Shown here: piece by piece, positions 51,601 through 61,318 of the stretch
How positions within the stretch are numbered: the stretch's first letter is position 1
Layout: each line of letters opens with the position of its first letter
The notes under the pieces: generated by a model
Database searches by the model: none
Seen by the model: only the letters and a program-made list of their open reading frames with translations
What the model was told of the DNA's origin: nothing
Position numbers and translations under genes: made by a program
Source: Lachnospiraceae bacterium
GTDB lineage: Bacteria > Bacillota > Clostridia > Lachnospirales > Lachnospiraceae
Assembly (NCBI GenBank): GCA_030523275.1
Contig: JAUNIX010000007.1
Span: forward strand, 1 to 64,000
Length of the DNA: 64,000 bases
Direction of reading: 5' to 3'

Positions 51601-54600
51601 ATGTTAAGAACAGTCGTGAAAAAAGGAAGCTATCAGGATTCTGTTGTTTTGATGCTTCTGACAAATGAAATCTCTACGATTAAAGGGGTAAAAAAAGTTT
51701 CTATTATGATGGCAACGCCGGCAAATAAAGATATTTTCAAGCAGAGCGGTCTGGATACGGAGGAACTGATGGAAGCGACAGCGAATGATATGGTTGTTGT
51801 CGCTGATGTTGATGATGACAGTCTATTAGATGTAATCATGGAAAAAGTGGAAGAATTTTTAAAGAAACAATCTGCAGGTGCATCAGCCACAAAGGGAACA
51901 GAGAGCGTAAAATCATGGGATAAAGCAATGGACAAACTTCCAGATGCAAATCTTGCGGTTATTTCTATTCCTGGTGCGTATGCGGCATTAGAGGCAGATC
52001 GTGCCTTGGATGAAGGATTAAATGTCTTTATGTTTAGTGATAACGTAACAATCGAAGACGAAAAGGCTTTGAAAGAAAAAGCACATAAAAAAGGTCTTTC
52101 TGTCATGGGTCCAGACTGTGGTACCGGTATTATACAAGGAGTTCCGATTGCCTTTACAAACAAGGTAGCTCCAGGTTCCATTGGAATTATTGGTGCATCA
52201 GGAACCGGTATTCAGGAACTGACAACGATTATTGATCGTCTAGGAGAAGGGGTCACTAATGCGATCGGTATTGGTGGTCGCGACTTAAATGCTGCCGTTG
52301 GTGGTATCACGATGATGGATATGATTGATGCTATGGAAGATGATGACAGTGTGAAAGTGTTAATTATCGTTTCCAAACCACCGGCAAAAGAAGTAAGAGA
52401 TAAGATTGCAGATAGATTAAGTGCTTTTAGTAAACCAGTTGTCACATTGTTTGTCGGTGAAAAACCGGAATATCACGAAGAAAATTTCTATCATACTTAT
52501 ACATTAGATGAAGCGGCTCGCTTGGCAGTTAGCCTTGTGCGTGGAGAGGAAATCGCAGAGGCAACCGTAGAGGTGGATGAATCCACATTTTTTAAAGCAG
52601 AAGAAAAGAAAACGATCAAAGCATATTATTCAGGTGGAACACTTGCCAATGAGGCGGCAATGTTGATCAAAGATGCCATGAACTGTGAGGTACCACCAGA
52701 AGATATCGAAGGCTACATGCTCCAGTTGGACGGAAATGTAGTCATTGACCTTGGAGATGATGCTTATACAAAAGGAAAACCACATCCGATGATTGATCCG
52801 GCAAAACGAATCGAATGTATGCAAGAAGCAATGGATGATGAATCTACAGGAGTCATCTTATTTGATATTATGCTTGGATATGGTTCTCATGAAGATATGG
52901 CAGGAGCATTGTTGCCATCGATTATTAAGTTGCGCGATAAAGCAGAGGCCGCAGGAAGAAACGTATTTTTTGTGGCAACCGTTTGTGGTACCAAAAGCGA
53001 TTTCCAGGGTTATGATGAAGCAGTCAATAAGTTAAAAGAAGCCGGAGTGATCGTATGTGAGAATAACAAACTTGCGTGTCGTACTGCAATTCGTGCAATC
53101 GGCAGAGATTTTGAGGAACCATTAAAAGAAATTCGTCCAAAGAAAATAGTAGAGGTAGAAAAGGCAGTTCCATCTGATTCATTAAGAGTGCTTCTTTCTC
53201 AAAAGCCACGTATTATCAATGTTGGACTTAAAAGCTTTGCCGAAGTTGTCGAATCGTTTGGATGTGAAGTGGTGCAGTATGACTGGATGCCACCAGCAGG
53301 AGGGGACATTGAATTGATCAAGACATTGAATTTCTTGAGAAATTATGATGGTATTGATGAAGCAAATCGCCGTGTGACAGCAAAGGTTGTGGCAAGTCAG
53401 CCGGTTTTGAAAGATAATGTACGTGCGAAAGAAGTAATTCCAGAATTAAATGCGGGAAAGGTACTTCTGCATGCTGGTCCACCAGTGGATTATTGTAATA
53501 TGCCAGATCCAATGCAGGGATCTTGTGTAGGAGCTGTTTTATTCGAGGAATGGGCAGACAATGAAGCAGATGCAAGAAAGATGTTAGAAGCGGGAGAAAT
53601 CAAATTCATCCCTTGTCATCATGTAAATGCGGTAGGTCCAATGGGTGGTATTACCTCACCTAATATGGCAGTTTTCATTGTAGAAAATGAAACAGATGGC
53701 AATCGGGCATATTGTACGATGAATGAAGGAATTGGAAAGGTACTACGATTTGGTGCCTATGATGAAGAAGTAGTCAATCGTCTGCGTTGGCAAAGAGATG
53801 TCTTAGGACCAGTGCTTGGCAAAGCGCTTCGTTCGATGGAAAATGGTCTTGCATTAAATCCATTGATCGCAAAAGCAGTTGCCATGGGCGATGAATTCCA
53901 TCAGAGAAATATTGCAGCTTCTCTTGCATTTTTAAAAGAAGTTGCGCCAATCATCACAGCTATGGATATGGATGAAAAAGATCGTTATGATGTTATGAAG
54001 TTTTTAGCAGATACGGATCAGTTCTTCTTAAATATCATGATGGCGACCGGAAAAGCGGTTATGGACGGAGCCCGTATGATCGAGGAAGGTACGATTGTCA
54101 CCGCGATGTGTAGAAATGGATATGAATTTGGTATTCGTATCGCCGGTATGGGAGATGAGTGGTTTACCGGACCGGTCAATATTCCACAGGGATTGTATTT
54201 TACAGGATATGACGGTGAAGATGCCTGCCCGGATATGGGTGATAGTGCCATTACGGAGACATTTGGTGTTGGTGGTATGGCAATGATTGCAGCGCCAGCA
54301 GTTACCAGATTTGTCGGTGCGGGAGGATATGAAGATGCACTTCGTACAAGCAACGAGATGACAGAAATTGTGATTGACCGCAATCCAAACTTTACAGTTC
54401 CAACATGGAATTTCCAGGGAATCTGTCTGGGAATTGATGCCAGACTTGTAGTAGAAAAAAGAATTACACCGGTTATTAATACAGGCATTGCCCATAAGAT
54501 TGCCGGATATGGACAAATTGGGGCTGGTACTGTGCATCCGCCAATTGAATGTTTTGAAAAAGCAATCAAGGCATATGCGAAAAAATTAGGATTTAAAGCA

Positions 54601-54603
54601 TAG
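51601..54603 (+). CDS. allFG: Fused FdrA-YlbE protein, oxamate carbamoyltransferase AllF-AllG
   Basis: A 1000-aa open frame. Residues 1 to about 515 are an FdrA-type (succinyl-CoA synthetase-like) protein: VMGPDCGTGII near 168, GIIGASGTGIQELTTI near 197. From about 528 (SLRVLLSQKPRIINVGLKS) to the end is YlbE/DUF1116, with LLHAGPPVDY and CHHVNAVGPMGGITSPNM near 675. In E. coli these are separate genes (allF, allG), acting with AllH on oxalurate to give oxamate and carbamoyl phosphate. The linker of about 15 residues has no stop. It starts 15 bp after allD. Confidence 0.9.
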   Translation: MLRTVVKKGSYQDSVVLMLLTNEISTIKGVKKVSIMMATPANKDIFKQSGLDTEELMEATANDMVVVADVDDDSLLDVIMEKVEEFLKKQSAGASATKGTESVKSWDKAMDKLPDANLAVISIPGAYAALEADRALDEGLNVFMFSDNVTIEDEKALKEKAHKKGLSVMGPDCGTGIIQGVPIAFTNKVAPGSIGIIGASGTGIQELTTIIDRLGEGVTNAIGIGGRDLNAAVGGITMMDMIDAMEDDDSVKVLIIVSKPPAKEVRDKIADRLSAFSKPVVTLFVGEKPEYHEENFYHTYTLDEAARLAVSLVRGEEIAEATVEVDESTFFKAEEKKTIKAYYSGGTLANEAAMLIKDAMNCEVPPEDIEGYMLQLDGNVVIDLGDDAYTKGKPHPMIDPAKRIECMQEAMDDESTGVILFDIMLGYGSHEDMAGALLPSIIKLRDKAEAAGRNVFFVATVCGTKSDFQGYDEAVNKLKEAGVIVCENNKLACRTAIRAIGRDFEEPLKEIRPKKIVEVEKAVPSDSLRVLLSQKPRIINVGLKSFAEVVESFGCEVVQYDWMPPAGGDIELIKTLNFLRNYDGIDEANRRVTAKVVASQPVLKDNVRAKEVIPELNAGKVLLHAGPPVDYCNMPDPMQGSCVGAVLFEEWADNEADARKMLEAGEIKFIPCHHVNAVGPMGGITSPNMAVFIVENETDGNRAYCTMNEGIGKVLRFGAYDEEVVNRLRWQRDVLGPVLGKALRSMENGLALNPLIAKAVAMGDEFHQRNIAASLAFLKEVAPIITAMDMDEKDRYDVMKFLADTDQFFLNIMMATGKAVMDGARMIEEGTIVTAMCRNGYEFGIRIAGMGDEWFTGPVNIPQGLYFTGYDGEDACPDMGDSAITETFGVGGMAMIAAPAVTRFVGAGGYEDALRTSNEMTEIVIDRNPNFTVPTWNFQGICLGIDARLVVEKRITPVINTGIAHKIAGYGQIGAGTVHPPIECFEKAIKAYAKKLGFKA

Positions 54604-54656
54604 TATATTAGAGCGGGTTTTATCCGGTTTGTATATTAGAAATATTGGAGGTGCCT

Positions 54657-55595
54657 ATGAGCAGGAAAAAAGTTGTGCTCGCCCTTGGTGGAAACGCACT
54701 TGGAAAAGATGTGGAAGAACAAAAGGTAGCGGTGGCAAAAACAGCAAAAGTAATTGTAGATCTTGCACAGCAGGGACTGGATATTATTATTACACATGGG
54801 AATGGACCACAGGTTGGCATGATTCAAAATGCCATGGATAATCTAGTTGTTTTACATGATAATTATAAACAGATACCACTTCCTACCTGTGTGGCAATGA
54901 GTCAGGGCTATATAGGGATTGATTTACAAAATGCGATTAAATATGAACTATATAGTCGCGGGATTGATGGCAAAGTATCTACAATTCTTTCACAAATAGA
55001 AGTTAATAAAGATGATGAGGCTTTTTCAAATCCGACAAAACCAATTGGAAGATTTCTCACAAAAAAAGAAGCCGCAGAAAATGAAATAAATGGAGTACAC
55101 TGTATGGAAGATGCAGGCAGGGGTTACCGGGTTGTGGTGGCTTCGCCGATGCCACAGCGGATCCGTGAATTGGAAACAATTAAAACACTTGTCCATGCAG
55201 GTCATATTGTAATTACCTGCGGTGGTGGCGGAATTCCGGTAGTCAGTGATGCGAAAGGAAGACTCGTCGGCGTCAATGCAGTGATTGATAAAGATAATGC
55301 AAGTAGTTTGCTTGCCTCCCAGTTAGATGCTGATTATCTGATTATTTTAACAGCGGTAGAAAAAGTTGCCATCAACTTTGGAAAAGAAGATCAGGAATGG
55401 TTATCTGATCTAACAGTAGAACAGGCAAAGAAATATATAGAAGAAAATCAGTTTGCAAAGGGTTCTATGCTCCCGAAAATTGAGGCTGCGATTCGCTTTG
55501 CAGAGTCTGGTGAGGGAAGACGCACTCTCATTACCCTGCTTGATAAAGCAAGCGAAGGGATTGCGGGTAAAACGGGAACGATCATACACATATAA
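54657..55595 (+). CDS. allK: Carbamate kinase
   Basis: A 312-aa carbamate kinase, making ATP from ADP and carbamoyl phosphate and releasing ammonia and CO2. VLALGGNALG at residue 6, ITHGNGPQVG near 45, CGGGGIPVV near 188 and DKDNASSLLASQL near 210 are signatures. GGAGG precedes ATG 54657. Location after the AllFG gene makes it the energy-conserving step of allantoin fermentation (E. coli AllK/YbcF role). Confidence 0.93.
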   Translation: MSRKKVVLALGGNALGKDVEEQKVAVAKTAKVIVDLAQQGLDIIITHGNGPQVGMIQNAMDNLVVLHDNYKQIPLPTCVAMSQGYIGIDLQNAIKYELYSRGIDGKVSTILSQIEVNKDDEAFSNPTKPIGRFLTKKEAAENEINGVHCMEDAGRGYRVVVASPMPQRIRELETIKTLVHAGHIVITCGGGGIPVVSDAKGRLVGVNAVIDKDNASSLLASQLDADYLIILTAVEKVAINFGKEDQEWLSDLTVEQAKKYIEENQFAKGSMLPKIEAAIRFAESGEGRRTLITLLDKASEGIAGKTGTIIHI

Positions 55596-55632
55596 ATTAT
55601 TAAACCATAAAATGAGCAGTTAGGAGAAAGAA

Positions 55633-57243
55633 ATGAATATACCAATTAATCCATTTATGTGGGGAATGGCATGTTTGCCCATTATCGTCCTTTTATTTTT
55701 ATTAATCAAATGTGGATGGGGAGCAACAGAGGCCGCACCTGTAGGATTTGTGATTACAATTATTACTGGAATTTTTGTTTATAAAGCGGACATTGTGCTG
55801 ATTGCTGCGGAAAGTGTAAAGGGAATCTGGAATGCGCTGACCATTTGGCTGATCGTCTGGACAGCAGTTCTTTTGTATCAGGTTGGAAATGAGGCAAAAG
55901 CGTTTTTGGTCATTCGAAATGGTATGCGCAAGCTATTACCAAATGAGCTACTGCTAGTTCTGGCGATGGGATGGATTTTTGAAAGTTTTCTTCAGGGAAT
56001 TACTGGTTTTGGAGTACCGGTAGCCGTGGGGGCACCGTTGTTGATCGGAATTGGAGTTACACCTTTATGGGCGGTTATCATTCCATTATTTGGGCAATCA
56101 TGGGGAAATACCTTTGGAACCCTTGGCGCGGCATGGGATTCGCTTGCAATGTCAGCGAATCTGACGGTTGGAAGTCATGAATACTTTGTAACAGCGTTCT
56201 GGACAGCATCGTTTCTTTTTCTGTGGAATATCATTGTAGGATTTGTACTTTGCTGGTTCTATGGAAAAGGGAAAGCATTAAAAAAAGGATTTCCGGCAGT
56301 TGTATTGCTGTCTGCGATTCAGGGTGGCGGTGAACTGTTGTTTAGTCAGGTGAATACAACCATATCTTGTTTTGTACCGGCATGTATCTCTTTGATCGTC
56401 ATTTTACTTTTGAGTAAATTGAAAATATATCAGGATGAGTGGAAAATAGAGGATAGTCCGATCATGAATCGTGATTTTGAAGATTCCGATTCGGAAGAAG
56501 AATTACCGGATATGACTCTCGTACATGCATTTGTGCCATATTTTCTTCTCTCGGCAATCACATTGATCGTATTGGTCGTAGAGCCTATCCATAGTTTTTT
56601 AGGTCAGGTGTCATTTGGTTTTTCTTTTCCGGAGACATCAACTGGATATGGATACGTAAATGCTGCGGTTGAGAATTTTTCAGCACTTTCTCCTTTTACG
56701 CATGCAAGCATGTTTCTGTTCATATCTGCTGTGATTGGTTTGATATATTATAGAAAGAATGGATGGATCAAAAAAGGCGGAGGAAAAAGAGTTTTCATTC
56801 AGTCTATCTCTATGACGATGCCATCTGGGATTGCGATTATCGGATTAGTGATGATGTCTAAGATTATGGGTGGAACCGGACAAACCGTTGTCCTGGCAAA
56901 TGGAATTGCGAATATGTTAGGAAAAGTATACATTATTCTTGCGCCTTTTGTTGGTCTTTTAGGAACCTTTATGACTGGAAGTAATATGAGTTCGAACATT
57001 TTATTTGGCGGTTTTCAGATGACAACTGCGAAGTTATTACATGTCAATACAGCCGCGATATTAGGTGCTCAGTCTGCGGGTGCATCGATTGGTTGCGTGT
57101 CGAGTCCAAGTAATATTGTATTGGGAACGACGACAGCAAATATTCTCGGCAGCGAAGGTAAGATATTGAAACGTATCATTGTGATTACATTACCGGCAAC
57201 TATTTTGATCGGTATGATCGTCTTTGTGATGGTTGGCTTGTAG
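55633..57243 (+). CDS. LctP-family carboxylate permease
   Basis: A 536-aa membrane protein of the L-lactate/glycolate permease family with about 13 helices. The signature QGITGFGVPVAVGAPLL is near residue 122. An acidic cytosolic loop EDSDSEEELPD lies near 283. Lactate, glycolate and oxamate are similar in size and charge; in this operon, straight after carbamate kinase, a 2-oxo or 2-hydroxy acid made from allantoin, most likely oxamate for export, is the better guess. That is inference. Confidence 0.85.
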   Translation: MNIPINPFMWGMACLPIIVLLFLLIKCGWGATEAAPVGFVITIITGIFVYKADIVLIAAESVKGIWNALTIWLIVWTAVLLYQVGNEAKAFLVIRNGMRKLLPNELLLVLAMGWIFESFLQGITGFGVPVAVGAPLLIGIGVTPLWAVIIPLFGQSWGNTFGTLGAAWDSLAMSANLTVGSHEYFVTAFWTASFLFLWNIIVGFVLCWFYGKGKALKKGFPAVVLLSAIQGGGELLFSQVNTTISCFVPACISLIVILLLSKLKIYQDEWKIEDSPIMNRDFEDSDSEEELPDMTLVHAFVPYFLLSAITLIVLVVEPIHSFLGQVSFGFSFPETSTGYGYVNAAVENFSALSPFTHASMFLFISAVIGLIYYRKNGWIKKGGGKRVFIQSISMTMPSGIAIIGLVMMSKIMGGTGQTVVLANGIANMLGKVYIILAPFVGLLGTFMTGSNMSSNILFGGFQMTTAKLLHVNTAAILGAQSAGASIGCVSSPSNIVLGTTTANILGSEGKILKRIIVITLPATILIGMIVFVMVGL

Positions 57244-57265
57244 AGGACGTGAAGGAGAACAAAAT

Positions 57266-57466
57266 ATGGAAAAAAATAATTTTTTTAAAACAAAAGAAGG
57301 AGAACTGACGATTGCATTTATTGTGATCATGATTGCTTTTGCAGTGATTGTTGCGGGACTAAATGCGTCAAGTACAACGATGTGCTCAGTGGGATTTGCG
57401 TTGATTGTCATCGCTATGCTGTATTCTCCAATCAAAGTACATATTATCGACCGGTTTAAAAAATAG
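57266..57466 (+). CDS. Small two-helix membrane protein
   Basis: An unrecognised 66-aa protein. Two hydrophobic helices at about residues 15-34 and 38-52 are joined by a short polar loop; N- and C-termini are basic. AAGGAG precedes ATG 57266, 22 bp after the LctP gene. It may be an accessory subunit of the carrier. It is in the same operon as allE to allC. Confidence 0.65.
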   Translation: MEKNNFFKTKEGELTIAFIVIMIAFAVIVAGLNASSTTMCSVGFALIVIAMLYSPIKVHIIDRFKK

Positions 57467-57530
57467 CGAATGTAAGTTATAAACTGAATAACGAAAATAA
57501 TACATGACAAACAAAGGAAGGGGTAATCGT

Positions 57531-58772
57531 ATGGCTATTGAAGAGATTACAGGTAGAATTGCAAAAGATTTGGAATATTTGAAACGGTATACAGCAACTC
57601 CTGGAAATGGATGCACAAGACTGCCATTTACCAAGGAGGCCAGAAAAGCCGTTGATTACTTAAAAGAATTAATGAAAGATGCAGGACTTGAGGTATCAGA
57701 AGATGTAACTGGTAATGTGTTTGGAGTATTAAAAGGAGAGAATCCGGAAGCTCCATGTGTCATGATGGGATCTCATTATGACTCGGTAGTCAATGGTGGA
57801 GATTATGACGGCATTGCCGGAGTGATCTGTGCGATTGAAGTGGCAAGACAATTAAGGGAACAAGGCGTAAAATTAAATCGTAACTTTGTGGCAGTTGGTT
57901 TTTGTGATGAAGAAGGAATGCGTTTTGGAACCGGATATTTTGGCTCTGGTGCCATGCTTGGGCATCGGGATGTAGAATACTGCAAAAAATTTAAAGATAC
58001 AGATGGAATTTCCATTTATGAAGCGATGCAGGAATATGGTTTGGATCCGGAAATGATAGAGCAGGCAAAATGGCCGGATAATTCGATTGGATATTTCATG
58101 GAAGCCCATATTGAACAAGGACCGGTTCTAGATACAGAAAAAATTGAAATCGGACTTGTTGATTGTATTGTGGGTATTCAAAGATATATGGTAACAGTCA
58201 ATGGAAGAGCAGACCACGCAGGCACAACCCCTATGGATATGCGTATGGATGCAGTTGACGCTGCCACAAAAGTGATTTCCAAGATTCCTGATTGGGCGAG
58301 AGAAAAAGCAGATGGAACAGTGGCAACGATTGGTTACATAAATACAGTTCCGGGTGGAATGAACATTGTAGCAGAAAAATGTGAATTTACAGTTGATATT
58401 CGCTCGAAGAACAATGATAATATAAATGATATCGCAAATAGGATTCGTGCTGCTTTGGATCGAGAAGTACAAATGATGGGTGGAAGCTATGAGATGGATA
58501 CCAAGCTTGTGATTACACCGGTTGATTTATCACAGGAGATGCTTTCAATCATGGAGGAAAGCTGTAAGGAACATAACTATTCTTATAAATATCTTCCAAG
58601 CGGTGCTGGTCATGATTCCCTTGAGATTGGGCAGCAGTTACCAACAGTTATGCTTTTTGTGCCAAGCAGAGAGGGCAGAAGTCATTGCCCGGTTGAATTT
58701 ACAAAATATAGTTCTTTTGCAAAGGCGTCTGTTGTTATGACAGACCTTGCCATCAATCTTTTAAGTAGATAA
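57531..58772 (+). CDS. allC: Allantoate amidohydrolase
   Basis: A 413-aa M20-family metalloenzyme hydrolysing allantoate to ureidoglycine, ammonia and CO2. Metal-site motifs are MGSHYDSV near residue 80, FCDEEGMRF near 125, EAHIEQGP near 190 and HCPVEFTKY near 384. AAGGAAGGGG precedes ATG 57531. Beta-ureidopropionase and N-carbamoyl amino acid hydrolase belong to the same family, but the pathway context is decisive. It is the last catalytic gene of the long operon. Confidence 0.92.
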   Translation: MAIEEITGRIAKDLEYLKRYTATPGNGCTRLPFTKEARKAVDYLKELMKDAGLEVSEDVTGNVFGVLKGENPEAPCVMMGSHYDSVVNGGDYDGIAGVICAIEVARQLREQGVKLNRNFVAVGFCDEEGMRFGTGYFGSGAMLGHRDVEYCKKFKDTDGISIYEAMQEYGLDPEMIEQAKWPDNSIGYFMEAHIEQGPVLDTEKIEIGLVDCIVGIQRYMVTVNGRADHAGTTPMDMRMDAVDAATKVISKIPDWAREKADGTVATIGYINTVPGGMNIVAEKCEFTVDIRSKNNDNINDIANRIRAALDREVQMMGGSYEMDTKLVITPVDLSQEMLSIMEESCKEHNYSYKYLPSGAGHDSLEIGQQLPTVMLFVPSREGRSHCPVEFTKYSSFAKASVVMTDLAINLLSR

Positions 58773-58828
58773 TGTGAGATTTTGCGGTTGAAACTTTTTG
58801 GAGGAAACGTTGGGAATCGAGGTTTAAT

Positions 58829-59833
58829 ATGGGAGATGTAAAATTAAGTTCATTAAATAAAAAAGATAATGTCCGTTATTTGAGAAGATATCTTGGTCTG
58901 ACGCAAAAAGATTTTATTAATCAGTTTTTGACGAATGAAAATGGCAAGCCATCGATGAGTGTGGCTACATTTTCAAATCTCGAAGCCAAAGGCGGTACAA
59001 GGCTAAATGAAGTGATTCTTTCTGCTTCAGAAAGTCTTGGAATTGACGTCATGCTTTTTTCTATGGACGGAGAAACGTTTGCAGAACGTTTGGATTTAGA
59101 ACTTCCAAGTAAGAAAGAAACACAAAATATCAATAAAATTCGGTCACAAAAAGGAAATATTAAGCAACTTGTGTATCGTCTTACGATGTATTTTTCGGAA
59201 AAATTATTTGATAAAGAGTTAAAAAAAGGAGATAAGGTGGAATCAGATCGTGTTCTGGCAGAAAAGCTTGGAGTAGGTCGTTCTGCCATTCGTGAGGCAT
59301 TAAAAGTACTTGATGTCCTGGGAATGATCGATATTCGACCAGGACAGGGTACTTTTATTACCAATAATGAATCCAACTTTTTCATTATTCCATTATCTTG
59401 GTCCTTGTTTATGAATGGTAATCAGACAGATAATATTTTGACAGTCAGAAATACTTTGGAAATAAAAGCAGCAGAACTTGCGGCGATTTCTCAAAAAACA
59501 GAAAGTTTAGAAAAGCTACATCAGATTACGAGTAATATTCATGCTGCCTACATGGAAAAAGATTATAAAAAATTCTTAGAGTGTGATCTTGAATTTCATA
59601 TCTGTATTGCAGAATGTTCTGGAAATCAGGTAATTTATAGTATGATTCAGACAATCAGTAATCTGATGAGACGTGTCAGCGGTACTGGCATGATAAACGA
59701 AGAACAACTTAGGCAGATCAAAGATGAACACCAGTTAATCTATGGTGCTATTTTATCCAAAGATGGAACCGCTGCCAGTAAGGCAATGAGTGAACATTTA
59801 CACCGATCTATGGAAAGATATAATTATAGATAA
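58829..59833 (+). CDS. Chimeric HTH-GntR-FCD regulator of the allantoin regulon
   Basis: A 334-aa protein with three parts. Residues 10-75 look like an XRE/Cro-type helix-turn-helix (NVRYLRRYLGLTQKDFINQF), not usual for GntR proteins. Residues 108-177 are the GntR winged helix (SDRVLAEKLGVGRSAIREAL). Residues 195-330 are an FCD ligand domain with the HIC and HQLIYGAI metal-site patterns. It lies 56 bp after allC. It is the best candidate to bind the three TGGT..ACCA palindromes in the cluster. Confidence 0.85.
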   Translation: MGDVKLSSLNKKDNVRYLRRYLGLTQKDFINQFLTNENGKPSMSVATFSNLEAKGGTRLNEVILSASESLGIDVMLFSMDGETFAERLDLELPSKKETQNINKIRSQKGNIKQLVYRLTMYFSEKLFDKELKKGDKVESDRVLAEKLGVGRSAIREALKVLDVLGMIDIRPGQGTFITNNESNFFIIPLSWSLFMNGNQTDNILTVRNTLEIKAAELAAISQKTESLEKLHQITSNIHAAYMEKDYKKFLECDLEFHICIAECSGNQVIYSMIQTISNLMRRVSGTGMINEEQLRQIKDEHQLIYGAILSKDGTAASKAMSEHLHRSMERYNYR

Positions 59834-59870
59834 AAAAATGCTCCCATCATTAAGATGAGAGCATTTTTAT
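59833..59870. terminator. Bidirectional terminator
   Basis: ATGCTCCCATC pairs with GATGAGAGCAT with one mismatch (59839-59849 with 59854-59864), then T5, with an A-run on the other flank. It separates the regulator gene and the convergent aminotransferase. Confidence 0.75.
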
Positions 59871-59929
59871 TTATCGTCGTACACAAACAGTAAAACTTGT
59901 AATGTGTGTTTTGTCTGGTTCAAACGACT

Positions 59930-61156
59930 TTATTTCGCATTTTGATATACTTCTAAAGCGGCTTCCACACCATCACTGACATTGATTTTTACCTTGTTAT
60001 GAACAAGAACAGCTTCTAAAGCACTTAAAAGAATCAGGATGTTACGTTTCTGGCTGCAATATCCCATGTTACCGATACGAATAATTTTGCCATCTAATGG
60101 TCCGAATGATGTTGCAACTTCGATTCCGAAATCGTTTAATAACTGACCTCTTAAAGTAGGTCCATCAATGCCTTCTGGAATATTGATGGCTGTAACAACC
60201 GGCATTTTGTTCTTGATATCACCAAAAATTTCAAGTCCCATTGCCTGGAGTCCGGCACATAAAGCTTTGTCATTTAAGCTGTGACGGTCAAATCTTTCCT
60301 GAAGTCCTTCCTGCATGATACAGCGGAGTGCTTCATGCACAGCATATTGCATACTGGTAGATTCTGTATGATGATTTAGGTGACGAGGTCCCCAATAATC
60401 TTCTAACTGAGCAAGATCAAGATAATTACTTGGAATCTGTGGTAAATCTCCATCAACGTCAGAGTCGATACGGATACCTTTTTCTACTTTTTTTCTTGCT
60501 AGAACAATTTCATGGATTTTATCATTATAAGTAATCAATGCGGATCCAGATGGAGCAGAAATACATTTCTGTGTACCAGCGATACATCCGTCAATGCCCC
60601 ATTCATCGACACGTATATCAACACCGCCAAGAGTCGCCACGGTATCGACAATCAATAAAGCGTCGTATTTTTTGCAGATTTTTCCAAGTTCTTCCATAGG
60701 CTGCATCATAGAAGTAGAAGTTTCACCATGGATGCAGGCAACTGCTTTGTATCCACCTTTCTTTAATTCTGCTTCGATTTCTTCTGGTTCGAATACAGTA
60801 CCCCATTCTCTTTCGAGAAGTGTGATTTCAGCACCACAACGTTCCAAAATTTCAGATAACAAATAGCCAAAACGTCCAAATGCAGGAATTAAGACTTTAT
60901 CGCCTGGGCAGATTGCGCCAGTCAATACTGTTTCAAGACCACCACGAGAAGTAGTATCAACACAGTAAGTTTGTTTGTTAGATGTCTGGAATACTTTACG
61001 TGCCATTTCCTGTGTTTCTGCCATATAGCCTAAAAATTGTGGATCAAACTGGCCAAGAATAGGAGCAGACATTGCACGTAAAACACGAGGATCAGATTCT
61101 ACTGGACCTGGACACATAAGCATACGTGCAGCTGGATTAATTTCACTAAAATTCAT
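59930..61156 (-). CDS. pucG: PLP-dependent aminotransferase, PucG-like (ureidoglycine-glyoxylate aminotransferase)
   Basis: A 408-aa class V (fold I) aminotransferase. PLP Lys is K197 in GTQKCISAPSG, with Asp171 in VDTVATLGGVD and the N-terminal PGPVESDPRVLRAM typical of alanine/serine-glyoxylate enzymes. In B. subtilis PucG transfers the amino group of ureidoglycine to glyoxylate, yielding oxalurate and glycine. Context with allE and allC supports this, as a branch beside AllE-AllD. Serine- or alanine-glyoxylate aminotransferase remain alternatives. Confidence 0.82.
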   Translation of the reverse strand: MNFSEINPAARMLMCPGPVESDPRVLRAMSAPILGQFDPQFLGYMAETQEMARKVFQTSNKQTYCVDTTSRGGLETVLTGAICPGDKVLIPAFGRFGYLLSEILERCGAEITLLEREWGTVFEPEEIEAELKKGGYKAVACIHGETSTSMMQPMEELGKICKKYDALLIVDTVATLGGVDIRVDEWGIDGCIAGTQKCISAPSGSALITYNDKIHEIVLARKKVEKGIRIDSDVDGDLPQIPSNYLDLAQLEDYWGPRHLNHHTESTSMQYAVHEALRCIMQEGLQERFDRHSLNDKALCAGLQAMGLEIFGDIKNKMPVVTAINIPEGIDGPTLRGQLLNDFGIEVATSFGPLDGKIIRIGNMGYCSQKRNILILLSALEAVLVHNKVKINVSDGVEAALEVYQNAK

Positions 61157-61239
61157 TATAAATTCCTTCTTTCCTTATAAATTTTATAGTCATTTATGCC
61201 TATTTTCTTTCTTTTAAATTTTAATTAAAGCACTTTTCT

Positions 61240-61268
61240 ATTATATAATGATATTCTCGATATTACAA
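61240..61268 (-). promoter_or_regulatory. Promoter of pucG
   Basis: On the minus strand: TTGTAA (61263-61268), 17-bp spacer, TATAAT (61240-61245). Confidence 0.6.
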
Positions 61269-61318
61269 GAAAAATGGGAAAAAGTGAAAGAAATAAAGTG
61301 AAAAAGGTGAAATAAAAA

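Noticed and set aside
54018..54569. Long antisense frames within the DUF1116 half of AllFG
   Set aside because: They lie fully inside a well-supported gene, have no promoter or ribosome site and show no family motif.
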